Assembly: GCA_035578175.1 (NCBI GenBank)
Contig: JAQMRL010000001.1
Coordinates: 238,653,038-238,717,037 of the forward strand
Source of the DNA: Catonia carolina
Taxonomy: Eukaryota; Arthropoda; Insecta; Hemiptera; Achilidae
Direction of reading: 5' to 3'
Length of the DNA: 64,000 nucleotides
Below the pieces are notes generated by a model. The model made no database searches. It had not been told where the DNA came from and was given only the letters and a program-made list of their open reading frames with translations. The translations under genes and the position numbers were made by a program. Positions 1-10,642 of the stretch are shown here, one piece after another (the first letter of the stretch is position 1; each line of letters opens with the position of its first letter).

Positions 1-207
1 AAAATTATTTATTTTTGTTAAAGCCTAAAACCTCTTCCTGAAAACAAATAATTGACACAGAATTTACAAAGTAAATTCCACTTTACAGAAGTAAAATGTA
101 TAGTTTCTTAAAAATATCCATCCAAATAATTTGTAATAGAATATTAATAAGTAGAATTATTTGTACTAATGTATTACTTCAAAATTAAGATATACTACAA
201 TCAGAAT

Positions 208-598
208 CTGCCCATGACAGACAGGTGGAGTGTCAAATTTTTTAGACTCAATCTGTTAGTTGCAGGGCTAAAATAAAAAGTTCTATTTCTTATCACCTGG
301 TCTGCCATTTAAGAGCAGAAGTGTAAGTTTAAATCATTTAAGAGCAGAAGCAGAAATGTAAAATACACTAATCATAGTCATCTCCTCTGAATTTAATTAT
401 ACAGCCAGACCCTGCTGTGGTGAATGAAATGGTGTCATTTGCAGAATGGAAAATATGTCTTTTCAGAGGGTCCGGCATGCTGATAAGCGTACTTTTCTAC
501 TCAGTGAGGAAGGCAAGGTAAACCACCTCACTCCTCGTTTTACTTAGTAAAACCTCTACACGTTGAAATCAGCCTTTCGGCTGATGAACTAAACAACA
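208..598 (+). mobile_element. Family A SINE-like element, copy 1
   Basis: This is one of 12 copies of a dispersed ~390 bp element in the window. Copies begin near CCATAACAGACAGGTGGAG. They end with a hairpin (CAGCC, loop TTTC, GGCTG), then ATGACC and an AACAAC-type tail. This copy is flanked by an 11-bp direct repeat, ACAATCAGAAT, at 197-207 and 599-609, which I read as a target-site duplication. It has no convincing coding capacity and no pol III A/B boxes at its 5' end. The A-rich tail, hairpin and duplication fit a retroposed SINE or a short internally deleted LINE derivative. Calling it SINE-like is inference. Confidence 0.8.
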
Positions 599-609
599 AC
601 AATCAGAAT

Positions 610-1768
610 GAAAAAAGTAATACAGTAAAAAATATATTTGTAATGAAATTAAATAAAATGTTATATTTATTGACTTATTTACTCAATTCATTCAATTTAC
701 TGTGTCTGTTCGACTGTTACAAAGTATCTTTAATGGTTTTTATAATATTAACGAAACAGTTTCAATTAGATTTGGACAAATGCCTGCCTAATAGTAGCCT
801 ACGGAAATATTCTGTCTCAAATAAACTTAACATAATCTGCCTTCCATATAACTTTACCAGAGCTGTCGTTAAGTAAAATCTAATTTTATACAATTATTTA
901 TAGATGTCTAATAGTCTATAATGTTGTTACAATGTTCTTCGTAAGTTATAATCAATGAAACTTATGTACATCCTTGAAGTTAAAATTCTGGTATTTATAT
1001 TTAAAAAAATTTAAAAGTCAAAATTTTAAAATAATAATAAGAGGGATTTAAAACAAAAAATATTTATTAGTATATTATAAACTTTATATAAAAATCTTAA
1101 TATTTTTAAAAAGTATATTAATTCATTCTATTTTTGATAGGCTTAATGTTTCATAAGCATTTTAATTTTCATCACGGCCAGTGTTAATATTATTTATTAC
1201 AAAAAATATAAGATTAGGAAATGTTTCTGTTGTGAATTTTAAAAATAATAACCGTAGATATAAATATAATGTATTCTAAATTAAAACTTATTCTGAATAT
1301 TGTGTATGATTTATGGAACGTAAACAAAGCTATTCAGAAACCTTACTTTTTACAGAAGAGCAAAACAAAAACAGAACTAAAATAATGTACTAGTAAAATC
1401 TTTTCTAAAAGAGAAATTCTAAATTTATTTTTTGTATAAAAACGAATTATATGAATTTCTTATTCTATATATATTTATAACAAAAATAGTGCTCAAATTA
1501 CAACAGTATAAAAAATATCGTGTTGAATTAAATTTAACCCGTTCAGTGCCGAAACAATATTTATAAGTTTGATGCAAAGTGCCATTTAATTTAAATAAGA
1601 GCGTACAAAAAGTGCTGGCCCTTATTTTGAAAACTTGCAGGCGTAAGCCTGGCATTGCCGACCAAAATTTCAACATTATAGAAAAATAAAATTTCCAGTT
1701 AAAAATTAATTTAAAAAAAAAATTCGTTCTATCCCTAAAAATATTCAAAATAGTTTTTTTAGTTCATG
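610..1768. other. AT-rich stretch, no gene seen
   Basis: Only very AT-rich sequence is visible. The short open frame at 643-876 has low-complexity composition and no recognisable motif, so I do not call it a gene. Confidence 0.6.
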
Positions 1769-1925
1769 TAAAGTCGCATCAACAGCTTGGTCATTAGCAA
1801 CTATTGTGGGTTTTGGTATCTTAAGATGGTTTTAACATGTTCAAATTTCCAGACCCTAGCCGGGAATCGAACCCGGGACTTTTCGCTTTGTAGGCTAACG
1901 CGCTAGTCACTACGCCACGGAGGCG
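1769..1925 (-). mobile_element. Family B tRNA-headed SINE, copy 1
   Basis: Read on the minus strand, the element starts GCCTCCGTGGCGTAGTGAC (tRNA-like A-box region). It then has GGGTTCGATTCCC, a near-perfect pol III B box, at about the expected distance. The 3' end reads GTCGCATCAACAG on the plus strand. It is tRNA-like but not a tRNA gene: it carries a ~85 bp non-tRNA body and tail, and the same unit recurs at 11.99, 17.56 and 30.17 kb. The tail matches the 3' end of the LINE relic at 38344-38390. Confidence 0.8.
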
Positions 1926-2761
1926 TTTTCAACATACAATATTCCATTAATTTTTGTTTAAAAGTTTTTTTGGAAATGTTCGGTTATCCGGACGTTGGCA
2001 CTTTATGCATTACTTACGGACGCCCGGTAAACCGGATGTAGAACTACGTAGAAAAATTCTACGTCTTGTTTTCCGGACGTTGTTACTGAAAGGGTTAAAA
2101 TAATTTCTGAAAATCAGTTAAGGACGCCACACTTATATTTAGTTGATGTTACTTTTCATAACATTATATTTACGAATTTCTTTAATATTTTCTCCCCTAA
2201 AGAGCAAACCCTCACTCTATGGAAATATGTTAGAAACAAACTTTTTTGATCACAAAATATGCCATTCTGTATTTATAGATAATTCAACAATAATAAATTA
2301 GCATTACAAAAATAGAGAACTCTTACAACGGTGTGAATTGCGACAGTATTATTATACGTCTTTCTACAATTTAGGCCTTAACATTATTAGGAATTAAATC
2401 TACAAGGAAAGGTAAAAGTCTTTTAAAAAAACTTCCTTACAAAGGTATTGAATTTAAATTACAAACCTATTGAGCAACCACTCATTTCTTACACAATGAC
2501 TCTTTTATTTTGTTTATCTTTAATCTCTTCTTGCGTTATCACGTGACCGACGCGAGACGTGGAACGGTATGCTCTTATTTACTTCTCAACTCAATTTTGT
2601 CGGAGGGAAAACGTGAATTCGTTTATTTAATTCTACGGTAAAAAGCAAAGAAAAAAAACCAAAAGGAGTAAGAAACGCGAAGAGTTTCTTTAAATAGAAT
2701 AAAAATTGAGTAATGGAACTCTTATTCCTATTGAATGAATAAATTTTATTATTTAAACAAC

Positions 2762-2792
<31 letters not shown>

Positions 2793-3726
2793 TGTTAACT
2801 CTAAATTTAGTAACAAAGTTATAACGTATAATATTGTTTTATGTGGACAGACAGAGTATTTTGGCACACCATATAAAAACCGTTCAAGATGTAATTCACT
2901 AAAGAATAACCTACTTTAAATATAATATAAAACAAATATAAATTTATTTAGTTTTTGTGTCTTTCTTTGTTTCCTTAGTTGTATAGATTCAAATGGAAAT
3001 CCATTAAGTAGCTAAATTTAATGAATTATTAGGGAATCTAATTGATGAAGTGGTAAAGTCGTTGCCGCGAGTCAGTTGTTTAACAGCATATTTAACCTAT
3101 AGTTTTAAAATTGTTTAACTGTAAAATTTAAAATTAAAACTGTAAAATTAAAAGTTTTAAAATTGTTTAAAATGTAAAAACCTATAGTTTTAAAATTTAG
3201 TGATTGAATCTGCAAATTATACTTAAAAAAAAGCATTCAAATTTTGGCCTCTTAAACATACAGGATATATCTAATTTAAAGCAACAAACATTACTTCTCT
3301 ATATTCTTAGAGCTGTAATGCTAAAAACCTAAATTATTATTCTGAGAGTGATAATTAGAAAAAGTAGAAAATGTAGTAAAACGAGAAAACGTATAGGCCT
3401 AAACCAGTTTATTTAATTTTTCCTTATTTTCAGTAAGCTGCAAATCAATATCAAACGTTATTTCATTTACAGTTGGAGACTTCAAAATGACATCCGATCG
3501 CCTTCACTGGAAAATGTAAGGTACATTAATTAACTTATTTTAACTTACGTCAAAGCGCCTTAATAAGTTAAAATAATAAAATCCTGGTTCAGACATTAAA
3601 GTGGAAAGTCGTTCAAAACGTTATTAAGATATTTAAGAAAAATACAAAAAATAATAATTTGAACACAAAATTGAATTATCAATCATCACGAAGAAATATT
3701 AAAACAGTTCAATAATAAAATAAAAA
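1926..3726. other. AT-rich stretch with a TA/CA microsatellite
   Basis: No gene is recognised. A (TA)n(CA)n microsatellite lies at about 2762-2793. Short direct repeats of TTTAAAATTG-like sequence occur at 3100-3200. Small open frames here look like chance products of AT-rich DNA. Confidence 0.55.
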
Positions 3727-3731
3727 TCATT

Positions 3732-3985
3732 TAAAGACATTAAACATTAGATTTAAGGTGTCGGATAAATGATTTAAAGAAATCAGTAAGTATATTGTGA
3801 AAATTGGAATAAACCGAGAAAACTTAATGAAACGAACAAAATTTAGAGAACTAATTACGGACTTTAAGGGCTTCCATGAAGAGCAAAACCAAAAGCGAGC
3901 GAATGCTTTTTGTTGAGGAGAGCCAAAAGAGCTTCCAGAAACGGCTAAAATCACCTCACGGAATCTAAAATTGGCCCTTAGCAAA
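3732..3985 (+). pseudogene. Unidentified decayed reading frame
   Basis: One plus-strand frame reads protein-like sequence for about 84 codons with two internal stops. It contains the segments RTKFRELITDFKGFHEEQ and GEPKELPETAKI. The composition is mixed and charged, unlike the surrounding poly-N/K/I/F translations. I do not recognise the family. It may be a relic of a transposon protein or of a host gene. The minus-strand open frame over the same bases is probably its shadow. Confidence 0.25.
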
Positions 3986-3989
3986 GAAA

Positions 3990-4813
3990 AAAAATTAAAA
4001 TCAATATTTTGATTACCTAAAATATTTTATACAACAAGAAGTAACGTTTGATCAGTCATTTTGAACAAGAAAGGTTACGTAATATTTTTCAATAAACACT
4101 TCTTACATAGGAAATAAAGTTGAACGATTTCAACATAAAATTGCAAGGATACACTCAGAAAAAACTACATTTAAATTTTTAAGTTTGTTTTTTTATTTTG
4201 AAACGCTGTTGGGTGTTGAGTGAAATAGTTCAGTTAGTACAATGATTGTCGCCATAAAAATGGGAGGAAACTGATAAAATATCTTTGAGTAATAACACAG
4301 GCAGATGTTTTTGTAGTTCTGTTGCAATAACACAGCAGTACGTAAGATATAGTAGTAATAATCCGATGCAAAAATTTAGGTTTTTGTATATTTTTTAAAA
4401 AATACTCTTTTAAATTCATGTATTAACATTTTTACTTTATTTTATTATTAAATCTACAACTCTGCAGCTCTGCAAAACTAATAAATTTATATTTACAGCA
4501 TATTATACATCACTACCAATTCTGCGGAGAATAACAGTTATTAGCAGGACCTTCACGTTTAAATGCCACGACATTGATAAAACTGATGTTTAAAAGAGGT
4601 GTAGAAATATAAATGTACCACTACTTCATGGTTGTTATCCCCTTTTTACCCATAAGCACAAATGATCAAAATGCAATACTTTACTTTTCTTTTTAATAAT
4701 CAGGAACCGACTTGCTGGATTTTAGCTCGCAATGTCATCGGGAAGTTATAAAATTAAAGATGGGTGTGTTTTCAGTGAGTCAGTCAGCTGGTAAGAAATA
4801 AACAGCGAGTTAA
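3990..4813. other. AT-rich stretch, nothing recognised
   Basis: No coding, RNA or repeat feature could be supported here. The minus-strand open frame at 4234-4419 shows no family motif. Confidence 0.5.
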
Positions 4814-4825
4814 TCTTTCGAGGAT

Positions 4826-4977
4826 GCCGGATCAAGTGGCCAGGCGGCGGGTTTTTGGTTGGTAGGCGGTTGCGGCCTCCTTGGGACTGGACGAGGACGC
4901 CTCAATTGAGTCCAACACTACTTCATGTTCGCGAGGGAGTGAACATGAGTTTTTTTCGCCGCCTCGGATAAAAAAAG
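4826..4977 (+). mobile_element. Short GC-rich retroposed sequence with 12-bp duplication
   Basis: A ~152 bp GC-rich insert ends in an A-rich run (ATAAAAAAAG). It is flanked by a perfect 12-bp direct repeat, TCTTTCGAGGAT, at 4814-4825 and 4978-4989. An A-rich 3' end plus a target-site duplication is the mark of LINE-mediated retroposition. I cannot identify the source. It has no clear B box, so it is either a SINE of unknown origin, a piece of a LINE, or a processed copy of a non-coding RNA. Confidence 0.65.
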
Positions 4978-5344
4978 TCTTTCGAGGATTCTAAAATATT
5001 TTTTATCATCATGATAATACTTCAATTAAATAATTTTCGTACTGTAATTAGTTTATACAAAATGATCATCTTGACAGCTATAATAAACAATAAACGTAAT
5101 TTTTTACGAGGTTATAATTTCTTTGATAGTCTTATGTAAAATTATTAAAGATATGTGACTACTGTAAGGCCTCTTGGAAGAGTTGGAAAATTGGAGTCCC
5201 AGTTGATGTTTTTAAGAAAAAAAATTCTTTGTGTGCGTTTGCGTAGATCATGTTATAGGAGCATTATGGTTTAAGTCTTTGCTCCAAATAAAATAGGCTC
5301 AGTGGTATTTTTATATTCTAGTTTGTTTATTTTTTAAACATTGA

Positions 5345-5570
5345 TGTGTGTAGGTTGCAATCTGGTCAATTGCAAAAGAGTACCTCCATGGCAATATGAG
5401 ATGAGGGTGATATATATGACTTGTAAATAAGTCTTATACAGACTCAGACCGACTATTCCTGAAAAGTGTGGTTAATTGAACTCTAATTATCAACTCCTCA
5501 TATCAGCTATCAAAAACAGCTGACTCGTGGCGACACTTTACCATTAGACCAACCCGGTGGGTTGTTTTTT
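5345..5570 (-). mobile_element. Family C tRNA-headed SINE, copy 1 (diverged)
   Basis: This matches the SINE at 41.8-42.05 kb over its body: GTTGCAATCTG, the GACCGAC...TCCTGAAA segment and GTTAATTGAA. On the minus strand the head contains TTGGTCTAATGGTAAA, a tRNA-like A box. The B box is not recognisable in this copy, which is consistent with age. Confidence 0.6.
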
Positions 5571-5650
5571 TATTACAATAATTTTTTTACGCATTAACGT
5601 TGTAATAAAAATATTTTTTATTGTAATGTTTTTTACAGCTCAGAATAATA

Positions 5651-6050
5651 TCCATAACAAGCAGGTGGAGTGTTAAATTATTTGCATTCAATCTGCTAGT
5701 TCCAGGGCTACAAAAAAATTCTGTGTCTTATCACATGGTTAGCCAATTATATGACAAACATTTAAGGACAGAAGAGGTAGAGGTGTAGAATAAACTAGTC
5801 TTAATTATCTCCTTTGAGAGTAATGAATTTCATTATACAGCCAGCCCTGTGGTGAATGAAGTAAAGGTGTCATTTGCATGAGAGTGGAACGTAATGATAT
5901 TTTCCGGAGTGCCTGGCATACTGATAAGCATACCTTTTCACTCAGTGAGAGAAAGGAAGGTAATTTTAAACCACCTCACTCCTCGTTTGACTTAGTAAAG
6001 CTTTCTAGAGATTCAAACCAGCCTTTCGGCTGAAGACCTAAACTACAACA
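5651..6050 (+). mobile_element. Family A element, copy 2
   Basis: Full-length family A copy ending in the CAGCC-TTTC-GGCTG hairpin. An imperfect direct repeat flanks it (CAGCTCAGAATAATA before, CAGTTCAGTATAATA after, 13 of 15 alike). It lies tail-to-tail with copy 3, only 23 bp away. Confidence 0.8.
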
Positions 6051-6073
6051 GTTCAGTATAATAGGTTTATTGA

Positions 6074-6468
6074 TTGTTGTTGTTTAGGTCATCAGCCAAA
6101 AGGCTGGTTTGAGCCTGTAGAAGTTCTACTAAGTAAAACGAGGAGTAGGTGGTTTACCATTGCCTTCCTCACTGAATGGAAAAAACCACTTATCAGCATG
6201 CCGGGCCCTCTGAAAATCACATATTTTCCACTCTGAAAATGACACCTTCACTTTATTCACCACAGGGTCTGGCTGCATAATAAAATTCAGTACTTTCAGA
6301 GGAGATGACACTGATTAGTGTCTTTTACATCTCTACCTCTTTTGTTCTTAAATTATTCAGTCATTTAATTGGCTGATTATGTGATAAGAAACAAAACTAT
6401 TAATTTTAGCCCTGCAACGAACAGACTGAGAGTAAATAATTTGACACTCCACCCGTCTGTTATGTTCA
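6074..6468 (-). mobile_element. Family A element, copy 3
   Basis: Full-length family A copy in inverted orientation to copy 2, so 5651-6468 forms a large inverted repeat. The hairpin loop here is AAAA. The minus-strand open frame at 6129-6311 lies within the element and parallels one in copy 4; it follows from shared sequence and is not evidence for a protein. Confidence 0.8.
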
Positions 6469-7824
6469 GGTTCATTAATAGCCTACAAATTATATTTTAA
6501 ATCATGTTTTCCGTTCATCCGAATTTTCGGTAATTTGGTTCCATCAAGTTCGGTTGAATGAGATATTACAATACAATGAGAATACAATACAGATACCTGT
6601 GAGTGTAAGAGGAAAAAATACATATCTGAAACTATATAAATTTATTTTTGTATTTTGCACGATCAGATAAATAAAATTGTTCTCGATAATTACATTTTTA
6701 AAGAGTATCACTTTAAACAACTAGATTTAAAAAAGTAAGTAAAATTAATTCATGTCATACAGCATTATCACGTAATGAATAAATTTGGTGTTAGAAATTA
6801 AATTATAAAAAATGAAAATTCAGTGAAGAAAAAATGTCATAAATGTTATGTAAACAACAGGCAGTTTAGTTAAGAGACGCCGACAAGAAGACGTTGTGAA
6901 AAAGAGGATTCGTTGTTTATTTTCAGGGATAAAAATTTTTTAATTAAAAACTGGAGCCGTTGCTTTCTTAATTGTTGTTTTCACAACTTGACTTTGCAAT
7001 TTGTGGAAATGAACGGGATATATAAGCAAGATAAAAAAGTAAGAAGAAAAAAGACGCAGATCAGATCATAATGAGTGAAGAGGATTGAATACTAGAAGAG
7101 TGTGAGTGCCAGTAAAGGGGGGAAATGTTTTTACGATGGGAAGTTGAGTTGTTAATGAAGGTAAAGGGCTGTTTTCGGATAGAGAAGGAAAAGAGGGGTA
7201 AAGGGCTGCTGAACGGAGGTCGAATAGAGAGTTGTTAAAAGAAAGAAGCACTCAACAAGTGTTTAATGAGTGCCATGGTTAATTGACATCGCTCAGAATT
7301 TACGTCGATATACTGTGTATAAATCGTTTTTGTTCAAGCTCCTGTTAGATGGATTGCTGAATACTTATGCATGTGTGTATTTTACTACTATAACAGAACT
7401 TCCATCACTATTATATTACTGACGGAATTTTTTCAAATCTATTCTGAATTATTCCACAAATCCTTTTCAAATTCAATCGCATTCTAATGTTACTTTATAA
7501 CGTTACTTTATAATGTTAATTTACTTATCTTTATTAAAATACAATTTGTCAATTTATCTTTTATTTGATTAACGGTTATACAATTTATAGTTCAATAGAA
7601 TTATGATCATCTTGTTATTTCTTTAATTGGTTCCTTGTTACGACCATTTTTGATGAAGGACTTAAAAGTATAATTTAGAAATTTTAGAAAATCATTTAGA
7701 AGCCTACACTTTTAGCTTTTTTCATTACAGGTTTTCTCCTTTTTCCGTCCAATCGGTGGGATTATTCTTTTATTATTCGCGGACCTGTGAAGTCAGCAAT
7801 CGGCATTATAAACTTGGTTTTTCG
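6469..7824. other. AT-rich stretch, no gene seen
   Basis: No family is recognised. A purine-rich patch at 7030-7260 produces a minus-strand open frame of Ser/Pro/Leu low complexity, which I reject as a gene. Confidence 0.5.
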
Positions 7825-8175
7825 CCCATACCAGACAGGTGGAGTGTCAAATTATTTACACTCAATCTGTTAGGGCAGGGTTAAAATAAGTAGTTCTGTT
7901 TCTTATCACATGGTCAGCCAATTAATGACTGAATCATGAGGTGTAAAAGACACAAATCAGAATTATCTTCTCTGAAAGTAATGAATTTCATTATACAGCC
8001 AGACCCTGTGGTGAATGAAGTGAATATGTCATTTGCAGAGTGGAAAATAGGTGCTTTTCAGAGGGCCCGGCATGCTGATAAGCGTACTTTCCCACTCAGT
8101 GAGGAAAGCAATAGTAAACCACCTTACTCCCCGTTTTCCTTAGCAAAACCTCTACAGGCTGATGACCTAAACAGC
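7825..8175 (+). mobile_element. Family A element, copy 4 (tail deletion)
   Basis: Family A copy that lacks the first arm of the terminal hairpin: the sequence runs from CTCTACAG straight to GCTGATGACC. It is flanked by an imperfect direct repeat, AAACTTGGTTTTT against AAACTTGTATTTG. Its plus-strand open frame (7936-8226) begins outside the element's start and ends beyond its tail, so it is not a gene. Confidence 0.75.
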
Positions 8176-8228
8176 ACTCAAACTTGTATTTGGTACAATA
8201 TGTTTTCTCAGTTATTTTCCCAATAAAT

Positions 8229-8671
8229 GAAAGTTATACTGGACAAAACGATGATAAAACCAGTTTGGAATAATTATGGAATTGAACTCAGGTGCACAGC
8301 AGTACGTCTAATGTAGAAATATTACAGAAATTCAATCGAAGTTTCTTCGACTAATATGCTGTGCACCTTAGTATGAGCCTTATGAAGTACACCACCATGA
8401 CCTGGGCATATCTACGGTGGGAAAAGAAATTAGTAGTCGGAGCAAAAAGTATTTAAACAAGTCAGACGTTCATCCTAATAATTTGGCTACAAATCTTCTT
8501 GACGACAATATTGAAAATCAAAGACTCGAAAGGCGAGAATTTAGATCTTCCATTTCGGTTCACCTGATCAAAAATGTTTTACCATCCTTTCAAGGTTTAA
8601 AACACAAAATTATATTACGAATGGTCAACTCTTTATTTATCAATAATCTTAATCTTAATAACACTCATTAA
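8229..8671 (+). pseudogene. Jockey-like LINE, reverse transcriptase C-terminal relic
   Basis: Several frames together read the end of a jockey-clade RT ORF: a Lys-Pro-Val-Trp-like segment near 8260, KFLRLICCAP near 8340, then HHDLGISTVGKEISSRSKKY leading into the open frame at 8417-8671. Jockey proteins typically have a W-Y-G-I-x-L-W-G segment, an F-Q-x-K-x-L-R segment and an I-P-T-V segment in this order. Frame changes and stops show it is dead. The 3' part after about 8560 is probably element tail. Confidence 0.7.
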
Positions 8672-8679
8672 TTCAAAAA

Positions 8680-9179
8680 CTCAATCATTAAATTAATATT
8701 CAATCAATTAAACACATCTTCATTTTTATTTTTACGTATCACGTCTTCATTCTCTACTTTTCACACATTATTCACCTCGTCCATAAATTTTAAAACGAAA
8801 ATTACGTCTTTCTCCGTATTACTGAAAAGTTGTACATTGTCTGGACTCAAGAAGAAACTGTTTATCTTTTATAACCGAACGATTACACGGAAGCAACGCT
8901 GCTGAGTGCTTCTTCTTCAAGATATATTCAACATTTTTAACACATTTATTGAAAGTGTTTGTTATACTGTTTGTAAATAATTCTTAACTGTTAAATAAAA
9001 AAAATCCCAATAATCCTTTCCGACTCCTTAATACAGTTTATTCGACTGTTTTATTATTCATTGTCCTAAAAGTCTATTTGTCACCAGTTTGTTTTCCATT
9101 ACACACAGGTGGCAAATATGATATAATAATTAACATTATTTTTTTAAATTTTATTTTATTATTACCGGAAGATATTAAG
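8680..9179. other. AT-rich stretch, possibly LINE 3' tail
   Basis: No gene is seen. It directly follows the jockey-like relic and may include its 3' untranslated sequence, but nothing marks an end point. Confidence 0.35.
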
Positions 9180-9610
9180 CGACACACCTTAAATTTTCGG
9201 GACTCTGAAAAGAGCCGTTTAAGCGGTGGTCAACACGGCGTCTCATCATCCAGCCAATCGCTGGCGGTTACGGTTTTGTGTCGCCCAGTGGAAGCAGGAT
9301 CTTTTCTCTTGCGAAGTCGTCGAAGGATCTTCGTCGGAGTCCGGTAGCCGTGTACCGATGGTGAATGTCTGGTCGAAGCTGTAGAGTGGAACGGAATGAC
9401 AATTGGGCTCAGCGGAGCGGTCTTATATAGTAACAAGAAGGATGGTTACTAGCCTTCTGCTGTGCCGACAAAGGTCTGCCGGCCCTAGTCGGAAGTATTG
9501 TCGGCTTCTCTCTGTCGTCATGTTGGAAGCTTTGTCGGCGCAAAGTACAGTACCAAATCAAAAGAAGCCGACGGTGACATTATTGTTAAAAGAATTGAGT
9601 AAACTCAATT
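9180..9610. promoter_or_regulatory. GC-rich, CpG-rich island with a TATA-like box
   Basis: This ~430 bp patch is conspicuously richer in G, C and CpG than its surroundings. On the minus strand it contains TATATAAG (9422-9429), a good TATA box, with GC-rich sequence downstream. Open frames occur on both strands but none has a recognisable motif. It could be a promoter region, an LTR or transposon promoter, or a GC-rich LINE 5' region. The regulatory call is inference. Confidence 0.3.
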
Positions 9611-9881
9611 GGTAAGAATTCTTACTTAATTTTTGACCGGTTTCCTAGTGGTTTCTTTTACACACACAGACAAACAGGTTTTATCACAGTACCTATTATA
9701 CTAATTTTTCTATTATTAACGTCTGATCTTGATTTGTTTTTAACTTTGTTTCCTCTTGCACAGGTTGTGACTTCTTTGAAGTGTAGCTTCCATCATTTCA
9801 CGCCTGCTACTGTTCACTTCAGTTTTTGCTGGTACCAAGGGTTTTACCTTCCCAAGGTAATACCAACTAACTTTTCCATCA

Positions 9882-10075
9882 TTCTACAGGGAAAAATATA
9901 TCAAAAGCGTGGACCTGGCAGAAGAAGGATGTCGTGGCTTCGTAATCAGAGAACTTGTTTTAGGAAGGACTCAGAAGAGCTGTTTCGCAGTGTAACGAAC
10001 AAAGTGAGAATTGCTATGTTGGTCGCTAACATTTGAAACTGATGGGGATCTGAAGAAGAACTTTTTCGTATTTCA
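9882..10075 (+). pseudogene. LINE reverse transcriptase C-terminal relic
   Basis: The frame ending at 10036 reads ILQGKI, then KRGPGRRRMSWLRN and KVRIAMLVANI. This is the familiar C-terminus of insect non-LTR endonuclease/RT proteins: a GKR.PGRR.xSWLRNLR segment, then KVRIAMLIANI. Only the last ~50 codons are recognisable. The ORF upstream (9734-9880) is not. GAAGAAGAA follows the stop, as in other LINE ends in this window. Confidence 0.7.
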
Positions 10076-10248
10076 TTTTCAAATTGTTTCTTTATTAATA
10101 AACCCAATCTTATAGTTTAGTATAAACTATCTTTACTTATGATTTAGTCATTAGAATGAAAGAAAATCTCTTTACAAGAATAAACGGTTCCGACCCTTAC
10201 TTTCAGAAAAAATATTACGCTTACAAAACTTGAAAGTATAAAAATTTT

Positions 10249-10642
10249 GTGTTGTTTAGGTCATCAGCCGAAAGGCTGGTTTGAATCTGTAGAGGTTTTA
10301 CTAAGTAATACTAAGACTGAGGTGGTTTGTAATTTCTTTCCTCACTGAGTGGAAAAGTACCCACGCCGTATCAACATGCCGGGCCCTCTGAAAAGCACAT
10401 ATTTTCCACTCTGCAAATGACACCTTCACTTCATTCACCACAGGGTCTGGGTGTATAATGAAATTAATTACTTTCAGAGAAAATAACTCTCATTAGTGTC
10501 TTTTATACCTCTGCCTCTTCTGTTCTTAAATGATTCAGTCATTTAATTGGCTGACCATGTGATAAGAAACAGAATTATTTATTTTAGACCTGCAACGAAC
10601 AGATTGAGTGTAAATAATTTGACGCTCCACCTGTCTGTTACA
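10249..10642 (-). mobile_element. Family A element, copy 5
   Basis: Full-length inverted copy. On the plus strand it starts GTGTTGTTTAGGTCATCAGC (tail and hairpin with GAAA loop) and ends CACCTGTCTGTTA. No clear target-site duplication is visible. Confidence 0.8.

Noticed and set aside
400..600. B-box-like GGTTCAAACC near the 3' end of family A copies
   Set aside because: A pol III internal promoter should be near the 5' end of a SINE. Here it sits ~370 bp in, next to the terminal hairpin, and has no A box upstream at proper spacing.
1850..1925. tRNA-like sequence with a perfect B box (also at 17.6, 18.2, 30.3 and 42.0 kb)
   Set aside because: Each is the head of a repeated SINE with a fused non-tRNA body. 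The cloverleaf is incomplete, so no tRNA gene is called.
9870..9890. Splice-acceptor-like TTCCATCATTCTACAG before GGAAAA
   Set aside because: It lies inside the coding sequence of a LINE relic (ILQGKI), so it needs no exon explanation.
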